Shown here piece by piece: positions 1-6,958 of a DNA stretch of 34,133 nt. The stretch is from RGIG1993 sp964564225 (GTDB lineage Bacteria > Bacillota > Clostridia > Oscillospirales > CAG-272), in NCBI GenBank assembly GCA_964564225.1, contig CAZMAF010000012.1:1-34133 (forward strand). Reading direction: 5' to 3'. The notes beneath the pieces were generated by a model. It was not told where the DNA came from. It searched no databases and saw only the letters and a program-made list of their open reading frames with translations. Position 1 is the first letter of the stretch, and every line of letters begins with the position of its first letter. The position numbers and the translations under genes are program-made.

Positions 1-1
1 C

Positions 2-547
2 TTGGGAACAGCGCGAAAACTTACCGCCCTCGGTATGCCCGTAAGCTTTGAGGAGGTCGCCGCTATTGCAGGCGGTGACGTGATCGGGCGCGCACATTTT
101 GCCAAAGTCTTAGTACAAAAAGGATACGTTGGTTCGGTCAAAGAAGCATTTGACCGCTATCTCGCCTCAGGCAAGCCTGCCTACGTCGGCGGACACGTCC
201 TCACCGACCGTGAAGCAATCGAGATCATTCACAAGGCAGGCGGTGTTTCAGTGCTTTGCCATCCCCACCTCATCAAGCTTTCGGACGATGCCCTTTTCAC
301 CTATATGAAAACCTTGAAAGGATACGGTCTTGATGCCGTAGAGGGCTACTATACCGAGTTCACACCCGAAATGGAAACGACCTTCCGCGCCTTTGCACAA
401 ACGCTCGGACTACTTTTATCGGGCGGCAGTGACTTCCACGGCGCAAACAAACCCACTATTGCCATCGGTAAGGGGTACGGCAATTTAGAAATTCCCTATT
501 CCTTACTGGATGCCTTAAAGGAGCGCGCTTTGATATACCGTAAGTAA
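2..547 (+). CDS. PHP-domain phosphoesterase (RNase AM/TrpH-like), 5'-truncated
   Basis: This is the C-terminal ~181 residues of a PHP-superfamily metal-dependent phosphoesterase; the start lies outside the window, and the TTG at base 2 is just an in-frame codon. The remaining part has the family hallmarks: an 'IGRAHFAK' segment, 'EAFDRYL', 'GKPAYV', a metal-binding 'LCHPH' motif and a 'GSDFHG' motif near the C-terminus that supplies the last Asp/His metal ligands. Relatives act on 3',5'-nucleoside bisphosphates or trim RNA 5' ends (E. coli YciV/RNase AM), so a role in nucleotide or RNA turnover is likely, but substrate cannot be read from a fragment. The gene ends 13 bp before a strong bidirectional hairpin and converges on nfnB. 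Confidence 0.85.
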   Translation: MGTARKLTALGMPVSFEEVAAIAGGDVIGRAHFAKVLVQKGYVGSVKEAFDRYLASGKPAYVGGHVLTDREAIEIIHKAGGVSVLCHPHLIKLSDDALFTYMKTLKGYGLDAVEGYYTEFTPEMETTFRAFAQTLGLLLSGGSDFHGANKPTIAIGKGYGNLEIPYSLLDALKERALIYRK

Positions 548-560
548 ACGCTTTTACCTG

Positions 561-605
561 AAAAAGCTGTGAAAACGCCTTAATACTGCGTTTTCACAGC
601 TTTTT
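561..605. terminator. Bidirectional terminator between PHP gene and nfnB
   Basis: Perfect 18-bp inverted repeat (561-578 with 588-605) and a 9-nt loop. The arms begin and end in A5/T5, so each strand reads as a GC-containing stem followed by a U-run. It serves both convergent genes. Confidence 0.9.
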
Positions 606-614
606 GTTTTGGAT

Positions 615-2042
615 TTACCGCTTTGACTGAATATACGCATCAATCTTTGCCGCGGCATCGCGACCTGCGCCCATGGCAAGAATGACGGTTGCCGCGCCTG
701 TTACCGCATCGCCGCCCGCATACACACCCTCGCGTGTCGTAGTATTACCGTCAAGCGTAATAAGACATCCGCGGCGGTCTGCTTCAAGACCCGGTGTCGT
801 CATACGAATGAGGGGATTTGGCGCTGTTCCCACTGCAATAATCACCGTGTCAACCGCAAGCTCATATTCCGAGCCTTCAATTTGAACAGGACTTCTTCTA
901 CCCGATGCATCAGGCTCGCCAAGCGCCATTTTCACGACTGTCAGAGCGCCTGCATTACCCTTTTCGTCAGTCGTGATCTTCACAGGATTTGTAAGAAGCA
1001 AAAACTCAATACCCTCTTCTTTGGCATGATGAATTTCCTCACGGCGCGCAGGCATTTCCTCCTCGCCGCGACGGTAAACGATATACACATGCTCAGCGCC
1101 GAGACGCTTGGCACATCTTGCCGCATCCATTGCCACGTTGCCTCCGCCAACAACCGCCACCGCATTGCCCTTGCGGATAGGTGTGATATAATCGTTACGG
1201 TACGCCTTCATCAGATTGATACGTGTCAGGAACTCATTAGCCGAATAGACACCGTTTGCATTTTCGCCCCCGATACCCATAAAACGCGGCAAGCCCGCGC
1301 CCGTACCGACAAAAACCGCGCGGTAACCACGCGCAAACAGCTCGTCAATGGATAAGATCTTACCAATCACCATATCGGTCATAATCTCAACTCCTGCATC
1401 CTCGAGTGCCTCAATCTCTGCGGAAACGATGGCTTTCGGCAAACGAAATTCAGGAATACCGTATACAAGTACGCCGCCCGCCTTATGTAAAGCCTCGAAA
1501 ACCGTTACGGCATACCCGCGCTTGGTAAGCTCTCCCGCGCAGGAAAGTCCCGCCGGACCGGAGCCAACCACGGCAACCTTGATCTTTTCGCCAGTTTCGC
1601 TCTTTTCGGCGCAAAGCCCGCAGACCTCACAATGCGACGGAGGACAGCTTTCGCCCTTATTTTTCATCATATAATCAGCACAAAAACGCTCGAGCCGTCC
1701 GATCGCAACAGGCTCACCCTTGATACCGCGCACACATTTACCTTCGCACTGCGTTTCCTGTGGACACACGCGACCGCTGATGGCAGGCAAAGCGTTCGTT
1801 TCGCGAATGACACGATACGCGCCCTCAAAATCACCCGCCGCAACGAGCTTGATAAAGGTCGGAATATTTACCGAAACAGGACATCCCGCGACACACAAGG
1901 GGTTTTTACAACCAAGACAGCGCGCCGCCTCGTTTATTGCCTCCTCAGCTGTATAACCGCAGGATACTTCGTCCCAATTTGTGCGGCGTACCTCGGGGTT
2001 TTGCTCACACATCGGCGTTTTATTTTTTTGCATATTCGCCAT
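615..2042 (-). CDS. nfnB: NfnB, large subunit of NADH-dependent reduced ferredoxin:NADP+ oxidoreductase (GltA-like)
   Basis: 475-aa iron-sulfur flavoprotein of the glutamate synthase small-subunit family. The N-terminal domain carries [4Fe-4S] cysteines 42, 45, 50 and 54 and a second set at 93, 99 and 103. An FAD Rossmann motif follows (VVGSGPAG, about 158-165), then a second dinucleotide fold for NADPH ('AVVGGGNVAMDAA') and a C-terminal 'YAGGDAVTGAATV' FAD motif. No glutamate synthase large subunit is adjacent. Instead the partner upstream is nfnA, so the electron-bifurcating transhydrogenase NfnAB is a better call than GltA. It would confurcate electrons from NADH and reduced ferredoxin to NADP+ in the cytoplasm. 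A ribosome binding site (cctcc complement at 2050-2054) overlaps the nfnA stop, implying coupled translation. Oddity: an extra C-x4-C-x2-C-x2-C cluster (Cys133, 138, 141, 144) lies in the linker before the FAD domain. Confidence 0.88.
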   Translation of the reverse strand: MANMQKNKTPMCEQNPEVRRTNWDEVSCGYTAEEAINEAARCLGCKNPLCVAGCPVSVNIPTFIKLVAAGDFEGAYRVIRETNALPAISGRVCPQETQCEGKCVRGIKGEPVAIGRLERFCADYMMKNKGESCPPSHCEVCGLCAEKSETGEKIKVAVVGSGPAGLSCAGELTKRGYAVTVFEALHKAGGVLVYGIPEFRLPKAIVSAEIEALEDAGVEIMTDMVIGKILSIDELFARGYRAVFVGTGAGLPRFMGIGGENANGVYSANEFLTRINLMKAYRNDYITPIRKGNAVAVVGGGNVAMDAARCAKRLGAEHVYIVYRRGEEEMPARREEIHHAKEEGIEFLLLTNPVKITTDEKGNAGALTVVKMALGEPDASGRRSPVQIEGSEYELAVDTVIIAVGTAPNPLIRMTTPGLEADRRGCLITLDGNTTTREGVYAGGDAVTGAATVILAMGAGRDAAAKIDAYIQSKR

Positions 2043-2054
2043 AACAACGCCTCC

Positions 2055-2900
2055 TTACTGAACACCTTTAAACAAATTACACTCGTGAAAATGCGCCATC
2101 TGCTCCTGCTCCTCGGCGCGATAAGTCGAGTTGCGACGCATCATCTCATCGAAATCGACAAGATGTCCGTCAAAATCAGGCCCATCCACACAAGCAAATT
2201 TCGTCTTGCCATCAACCGTCAAACGACAGCCGCCACACATGCCCGTACCGTCGATCATAATAGGATTCATGGATACGATCGTTTTAATGCCGTACTCCTT
2301 TGTCAGAAGAGACACATATTTCATCATCACAAGAGGGCCAATAGCAATAACGGTATCGTACTTAATTCCGCTTTCGATTTTTTGTCTGAGCGCATCGGTA
2401 ACCAGTCCTTTTTGACCGTAAGAACCGTCATCGGTCATAAGTGTAAGCGACGAAACGCTCTTCATTTCTTCTTCAAGGATAACAAGCTCAGAATTTCTGA
2501 AACCCGCGATCATGTCTACCTCTGCGCCAAGCTCTGAAAGTGCTTTTGCCTGCGGATAGGCAATCGCGCAGCCAAGACCACCGCCAATGACGGCAACACG
2601 CTGAAGTCCCTCAAGCTCAGATGCCTTCCCAAGAGGTCCTGCAACATTCAGAATTTCATCACCGACAGAAAGATGGTCAAGCTCGGCGGTCGTTCTGCCA
2701 ACCGTCTGATAAATCACCGTTACCTCGCCTGATTTTCTGTTATAATCAGCAACAGTTAACGGAATACGCTCCCCTTCTTCACTCGGTCGCAAAATCACAA
2801 ACTGCCCTGCCTCTGCCTTTGCCGCAATCAAGGGCGCGGCAAAAACAAGCCGCGTGATATTTTCGGCAAGCTTTTCTTTTTTGAGAATTTTTACCATCAT
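2055..2900 (-). CDS. nfnA: NfnA, small subunit of NADH-dependent reduced ferredoxin:NADP+ oxidoreductase
   Basis: 281-aa ferredoxin-NADP reductase/dihydroorotate dehydrogenase electron-transfer-type protein. An FAD-binding beta-barrel occupies roughly residues 1-95 ('RIPLTVAD' motif), followed by an NAD-binding fold with 'VAVIGGGLGCAIAYP' at about 102-116. The C-terminal [2Fe-2S] site has only three cysteines (222, 225, 237) plus Asp217 in 'IDGTGMCGGC', the Asp/3-Cys ligation described for NfnA proteins. It is first in a two-gene operon with nfnB, 12 bp apart. Two adjacent ATGs (2900 and 2897) follow an 'aaaggg' site, so the start is uncertain by one codon. Alternative names for the family are SudB or DHOD electron-transfer subunit-like; pairing with the GltA-like protein argues for NfnA. 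Confidence 0.88.
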   Translation of the reverse strand: MMVKILKKEKLAENITRLVFAAPLIAAKAEAGQFVILRPSEEGERIPLTVADYNRKSGEVTVIYQTVGRTTAELDHLSVGDEILNVAGPLGKASELEGLQRVAVIGGGLGCAIAYPQAKALSELGAEVDMIAGFRNSELVILEEEMKSVSSLTLMTDDGSYGQKGLVTDALRQKIESGIKYDTVIAIGPLVMMKYVSLLTKEYGIKTIVSMNPIMIDGTGMCGGCRLTVDGKTKFACVDGPDFDGHLVDFDEMMRRNSTYRAEEQEQMAHFHECNLFKGVQ

Positions 2901-2939
2901 CTCAACCCTTTCTGATTGACTCCTTTTTCTTACCTTAGT

Positions 2940-2968
2940 ATTCTACTACATTTTATCATAAAAAGCAA
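2940..2968 (-). promoter_or_regulatory. Sigma-A promoter of nfnAB
   Basis: On the minus strand TTGCTT (2963-2968) and TAGAAT (2940-2945) are separated by exactly 17 bp, giving a leader of about 35 nt to nfnA. Confidence 0.6.
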
Positions 2969-3033
2969 GATGTTTTGCTGATTTCAAACGACAAAGCTTT
3001 AACAAATCTATTTTTCGTTTGGCAAAATTTTAT

Positions 3034-3064
3034 TGTTATATTTCAAAAACATCTGTTGATACTA
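3034..3064 (+). promoter_or_regulatory. Possible forespore (sigma-G/F-like) promoter of the SASP gene
   Basis: TGTTATA at 3034-3040 and GATACTA at 3058-3064, 17 bp apart, resemble the sigma-G pattern (TGAATA, CATACTA). No good sigma-A pair is visible. The implied leader is about 110 nt and contains a hairpin. The call leans on the known forespore expression of this gene family. Confidence 0.35.
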
Positions 3065-3110
3065 CAAACAGAGCCGCAGAAGATGAGCGACAGAAAAAGA
3101 CGTGATGACG

Positions 3111-3137
3111 TCGAGTCGCAATATTCCGGCGACTCGA
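3111..3137 (+). other. Hairpin in the SASP leader
   Basis: Perfect 8-bp stem (3111-3118 with 3130-3137) around an 11-nt loop, about 45 nt before the start codon. There is no U-run, so it is not an obvious terminator. It could stabilise the transcript or be fortuitous. Confidence 0.4.
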
Positions 3138-3180
3138 TAATAATTGATAATTTTCTTTTTCAATATAAGGAGAATCTACT

Positions 3181-3384
3181 ATGGCATCCAACAATAAGAA
3201 GCTTGTTCCCGAAGCAAAAGCAGCTCTCGATAAATTCAAAATGGAAGCTGCTAATGAAGTTGGCGTTTCGATGAAGGAAGGCTACAACGGCGACCTCACC
3301 TCCCGTCAGGCTGGCTCTATCGGCGGTCAGATGGTTAAAAAGATGGTCGAAAAGTACGAAAACGACCTCAAGAACAACAAGTAA
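3181..3384 (+). CDS. Alpha/beta-type small acid-soluble spore protein
   Basis: 67-aa SASP. The protein has the family core: 'VPEAKAALDKFK', the GPR germination-protease region 'MEAANEVGV', then 'GYNGDLTSRQAGSIGGQMVKKM', which forms the DNA-binding helix-turn-helix. These proteins coat DNA in the forespore, shift it to an A-like form, protect it against UV and heat, and are degraded by GPR at germination to supply amino acids. Start ATG 3181 follows an 'aaggag' site (3167-3172) at good spacing. It is monocistronic, flanked by nfnA (divergent) and a bidirectional terminator. It is the clearest evidence that the organism forms endospores. Which paralogue it is (sspA, B, C and so on) cannot be told. 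Confidence 0.95.
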   Translation: MASNNKKLVPEAKAALDKFKMEAANEVGVSMKEGYNGDLTSRQAGSIGGQMVKKMVEKYENDLKNNK

Positions 3385-3414
3385 CAAACTCCCTTTCGGA
3401 TAAAACCGAAATGA

Positions 3415-3446
3415 AAAAGCCTTTGCGGAAATCCGCAAAGGCTTTT
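3415..3446. terminator. Bidirectional terminator between SASP and the InlB-repeat gene
   Basis: Perfect 15-bp inverted repeat 3415-3429 / 3432-3446 (aaaagcctttgcgga and its complement) with a minimal loop. It has U-rich ends on both strands and lies between two convergent genes. Confidence 0.88.
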
Positions 3447-3480
3447 ATTGTGTTTGTGATTATCTCTCAGTTAAGATATA

Positions 3481-6402
3481 TTAGTTCTTCTTAACGAAGA
3501 GGAATACAACGCCGGCAGCAGCAGCAACAGAGATGATGGCAACAATGATGATAAGAACGAGATACGTGGTGTCCTTACCGGAAAGCGCATCAATCTGTGC
3601 CTGAAGGTCTGCTACGGAAGTCTTAAGAGCGTCGAAGTCAGCCTTGTTAACAAAGTCAGGAAGCTGACCGAGGATGTTCTGAATGTCATCCTTATTCTGC
3701 TGAATATCACTCTTAAGAGCATCAAGATTCAGATCTTCAATAGCCTTGGAAATGTCAGCGTGGGTTGCAGCAACTACGGTAGAATTACCGTCCTTGTCTA
3801 CATATACAACTTTGCCACTTTCGTACTTAACACCGGTAACCGACTCAACGTCGATCGTCTTCTGGGTATTGTCGTGATAAGTGATAACGAGCTGACCATC
3901 CTTGAACTCAGTGCTTCTTACAACAGGCTCGAAGTATACGATAATGGTGGTATCTTCAGCGCCCATGGTTTCATCAACAAGCCACTTTTCAGGAACGAAA
4001 CCGTTGAGAATTCTGAAGTTTACTTCATGATAGATAGGCGTACCGTAAACAACTTCCTTATCAAGCCATGCTTCATAGAAGGTACGGCCCTCATCCTTGA
4101 AGTTAGCGTTAGTCTTGAGAACGTCAGCATTTACGCCATAGTAATCATCATTGAACTGATACTTAATGGTTACCTTATACTTAGCAACTTCCCATTCAGC
4201 AACGAGAGAAAGGTCGCCGCTTCTGGTACCTGCAGCAATGGTAACAACACCGTTTGCATCAGGTTCAAGATAGGTCTCGGTGATTTCATCATACCAACGA
4301 ACGAAGATATAACCGGGACGGGTAGGATTGGGAATGGTTACAGAATCAAAATAGGTGTAGGTTGTGGGCTTGTCGGCAGAAATCGTAGCTTCGCTTTCAC
4401 CGAAATCGTCATCCACTTTAACCATCTTGGTCTTATCGTCAGTTACGTTACCTTCAGCATCAACGTACTGAACGTTGCCGTTGTCGTCAAGAGCAGGCGT
4501 ACCGTCTTCATTAAGAAGGATCTTGTACTTATAGCCATCGATGTCATAGCTGATCTCATATTCAGCTTCAACCCAGACTGCATAAACAGTCACGTTTTCG
4601 TAAGTGGTTGCAGGAATCGTCCAGGTCTTGGTTGCTTCATCATAAGCGAGATACTGAACTTCGCTATCTTCGGGATTGGTATAGGACCAACCAAGGAATT
4701 CGTAATGCGCTCTGGTAGCACCTACAAGAGCAGGCGACTGACCGCCAAGGAAGTTCGACCAACTGTGCGCGTTCAGGTCGTTATTAACGTCGCTGTTCTG
4801 AACGCCGGTACCGAAGTTATAGAAAATCTTATAGATGGTTGCCTTGATTTCGGGAGTAAGGTTAAGATCGCCGATAGAACCGACGGTAACAGCAGTTACG
4901 ATCTTACCGGTTTCATCCTTCCAGCCTAAGAAAGTATAGCCGGGCTTCAGCTGAGGATGCTTGAGAGTGAAGGTTTCGGTTTCTACCGTGTACGTACCTA
5001 CAAATCCATTCGCTTCGGTAAGCTCTTCGTCAATTCTTTCGTCTGCACCGTAAGTGATCTTATACTCCACTTTTTCGTACTGTGCATAAACGGTGATGTT
5101 GCCGATTTCGCCTGCGGTAACACCGGTCTTGGGCTGATCGTCAGCAGTAGGTTCAACTACCGTGTACCAAGCCGTGAATGTATAACCGGGTTTTGTAAGC
5201 TCTGCAAAGGTAAGAGTGTCTTCGATGGTATATTTTTCAACGAGAGTCTGACCTGCAACGGGAGTACCGCCGTAGGTGATATAGGTGATGCTATACTCAA
5301 TAGCTTCAAAATGAGCGTAAACAGTTACGTTTTCGGTAGTCTTGCTGCACTCAATCTGAGTAACGCGCTCGCCCTGACCGTTTGCTTCGGTGTACCAGCC
5401 AAGGAAGGTATAGCCCTTCTTGGTAGCGTCGGTAAGCTTGAGGTTGGGAAGCTCTACCGTAAAGGTGCCCTGATTGTTGTGAGTAGCGCCTTCAACACCT
5501 CCATAAGTAACGGTGTACGTTTCGGGAACGAACTTACCGACAAGCTCAATGGAGTGGAACGCCGTGCTCTTAGCGATCGAAATCACGCTTCCGTCTTCGC
5601 TCGATTCGAATTTGGTTTCACCGTCATTATTCGACTCAAACCAACCCTGGAACAGATAGCCTTCAGCGGTTGCTTCAAACAGCTTAACTTCATCCCAGAT
5701 CGTGAAGGTCGTATTCTTTTCTTCATTCTTGGTGTTGTCAGTGTTGCCGGGAATTACATAGGTGATGGTGTATTCTTCGGGACGAACGTAGTAGGTTGCT
5801 CTTGCATCGGCAGGCGTTTTGCCCTCTAAAAGATATTCCTTATCGCTGCCCTTAAGAGAAGCGATCTCATAGCCCTTATAGCCGAGAACCGTACAGCTGT
5901 TAGGATCGAAGCTGATCCACGTACCGGTCTTGTCATTTTCAGACTGAGCAACCGTAACGGTAAGCTTCTTGCCCGAAACGGGGTTAGCAAACTTCGTGAT
6001 AATGAACGTACCGCCTTCAATCTTAACGGTACCGCCGAAGCCGTCGCCAAGAAGGGTTGCATCGGGAGCAATGATAGCACCGCCGCCAACCGAGTCCTTG
6101 ATTACGAACTCAATGGGGTTGATAACACCGGTCTGAGTGAAAAGTGCGCCGGTGGTGGCAGACGTGATCGTGTGACCGTTGAGGTCAAGAACGATCTTAC
6201 CGCCGACATTGATGGCATCGGTACCAAGCGTGATATCCGCGCCGAGTTTAACTATAGTTTCTTCTGTTTTCGCAAGATTTTCGATCAATTCTGCAGCCGT
6301 GTTAGCAGTAGCTTCTGCGGCGCTCGAAGTGAACACGAAAGCCATTGCAGCGAGAACGACCAGCGCTACGAGTACTGCGCTGATTTTAATTGCTTTCTTC
6401 AT
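3481..6402 (-). CDS. Secreted InlB B-repeat (Listeria-Bacteroides repeat) surface protein with C-terminal membrane anchor
   Basis: 973-aa exported protein. Residues 1-~31 form a signal peptide (KK, long hydrophobic core, SSAAEA). Residues ~35-170 look like a short beta-helix or beta-solenoid rich in V/I/G. About six InlB-type B-repeats follow, each starting with a 'YxITY'-like strand and carrying 'GYTFLGWYT'-like cores and closing 'NVTVYA' strands; a seventh, degenerate repeat comes next. The C-terminal ~100 residues form a predicted coiled coil (ADISKAIEDLNLDALKSDIQ, then 'DALKTSVADLQAQIDAL') and end in a single membrane helix with a short KKN tail. There is no LPxTG sorting motif, so anchoring is probably through the membrane rather than by sortase. 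Start ATG 6402 has an aaggag site (6411-6416) and a consensus promoter upstream. Likely a cell-surface stalk or adhesin; its ligand is unknown. Confidence 0.85.
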   Translation of the reverse strand: MKKAIKISAVLVALVVLAAMAFVFTSSAAEATANTAAELIENLAKTEETIVKLGADITLGTDAINVGGKIVLDLNGHTITSATTGALFTQTGVINPIEFVIKDSVGGGAIIAPDATLLGDGFGGTVKIEGGTFIITKFANPVSGKKLTVTVAQSENDKTGTWISFDPNSCTVLGYKGYEIASLKGSDKEYLLEGKTPADARATYYVRPEEYTITYVIPGNTDNTKNEEKNTTFTIWDEVKLFEATAEGYLFQGWFESNNDGETKFESSEDGSVISIAKSTAFHSIELVGKFVPETYTVTYGGVEGATHNNQGTFTVELPNLKLTDATKKGYTFLGWYTEANGQGERVTQIECSKTTENVTVYAHFEAIEYSITYITYGGTPVAGQTLVEKYTIEDTLTFAELTKPGYTFTAWYTVVEPTADDQPKTGVTAGEIGNITVYAQYEKVEYKITYGADERIDEELTEANGFVGTYTVETETFTLKHPQLKPGYTFLGWKDETGKIVTAVTVGSIGDLNLTPEIKATIYKIFYNFGTGVQNSDVNNDLNAHSWSNFLGGQSPALVGATRAHYEFLGWSYTNPEDSEVQYLAYDEATKTWTIPATTYENVTVYAVWVEAEYEISYDIDGYKYKILLNEDGTPALDDNGNVQYVDAEGNVTDDKTKMVKVDDDFGESEATISADKPTTYTYFDSVTIPNPTRPGYIFVRWYDEITETYLEPDANGVVTIAAGTRSGDLSLVAEWEVAKYKVTIKYQFNDDYYGVNADVLKTNANFKDEGRTFYEAWLDKEVVYGTPIYHEVNFRILNGFVPEKWLVDETMGAEDTTIIVYFEPVVRSTEFKDGQLVITYHDNTQKTIDVESVTGVKYESGKVVYVDKDGNSTVVAATHADISKAIEDLNLDALKSDIQQNKDDIQNILGQLPDFVNKADFDALKTSVADLQAQIDALSGKDTTYLVLIIIVAIISVAAAAGVVFLFVKKN

Positions 6403-6487
6403 GAAAACTTCTCCTTTTTCACATTTTTTGTTAGCCTAATGGTTGCCACAAATCAAACCAATTCGGGGAACATAAAAGCCTATAATA

Positions 6488-6516
6488 TTTATACACCATT
6501 TTCGCAGGTTTGTCAA
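6488..6516 (-). promoter_or_regulatory. Consensus sigma-A promoter of the InlB-repeat gene
   Basis: On the minus strand a perfect TTGACA (6511-6516) is followed 17 bp later by TATAAA (6488-6493), giving a leader of about 78 nt. This is one of the strongest promoters by sequence in the window. Confidence 0.82.
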
Positions 6517-6890
6517 GTATCTTTTTGCCTTTTTTAGATAAAAAAGCAAAGAAAAAGTCGACCAAATTTTTCCTGAAACGGTATGTTTCCCTACTTAGTG
6601 AAATGCAGCGTTTTTTTCGGCAAACTCGCCGATATGACAAGGCATCTTCGCAGCTTTTCCCTTTACATATTTCCGGAAATTGTACATTTTCGCAAATTCA
6701 AAAAGGGATTTTGCGGCAAAATTATACCGTCAAAAGAGGATACGCGCCTTCAGAGCAGTCAAAGCTGCCGCTTCAAAGACGGCTCACCGCAGAGCGAAAA
6801 GATACGCTCATATCAGCAAGACTTTTTGAGAAAACGTCAACGCAATTTTGCGTCCAGAGAGCAATTTTTGCCATTTTTTTGAGCAATAAA

Positions 6891-6920
6891 CGACTGCGTT
6901 TTTTATTGAACGAACAGTCG
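6891..6920 (-). terminator. Probable terminator hairpin downstream of ispH-rpsA
   Basis: A 6-bp (cgactg/cagtcg) plus 4-bp (cgtt/aacg) stem with a 2-nt bulge and an 8-nt loop, followed on the minus strand by a short U-rich stretch. A second, weaker GGC/GCC hairpin with a T7 run lies closer to the stop (about 6940-6958). Either or both may end the operon. Confidence 0.5.
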
Positions 6921-6958
6921 AAAGCCATGCTATCTGAAAAAAACGGCATTTTCCGCCA

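Larger units (their letters stand above)
6403..6958. other. 556-bp intergenic region without a convincing gene
   Basis: This is the longest gene-free stretch. Its left end holds the promoter and leader of the InlB-repeat gene; its right end holds hairpins after the ispH-rpsA stop. In between (about 6520-6885) the sequence is AT-rich. I find only small ORFs with no ribosome binding site or recognisable protein, and a short palindrome (attttgc-g-gcaaaat, 6708-6722). No tRNA, riboswitch or known ncRNA motif was recognised. Confidence 0.6.

Noticed and set aside
615..2042. Glutamate synthase small subunit GltD/GltA as the product
   Set aside because: No glutamate synthase large subunit nearby; the adjacent NfnA-type partner with Asp/3-Cys site favours NfnB.
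1632..2537. 301-aa plus-strand ORF across nfnB and nfnA
   Set aside because: Antisense to two well-recognised genes, no binding site and no familiar domain.
3760..5829. Long plus-strand ORFs (389 and 290 aa) antisense to the InlB-repeat gene
   Set aside because: They are shadows of the repeat-rich gene: no start signals, and their composition mirrors the opposite strand. The sense gene has signal peptide, RBS and promoter.
6431..6640. 69-aa minus-strand ORF in the gene-free region
   Set aside because: No ribosome binding site; it overlaps the InlB promoter and leader, and the protein has no recognisable character.
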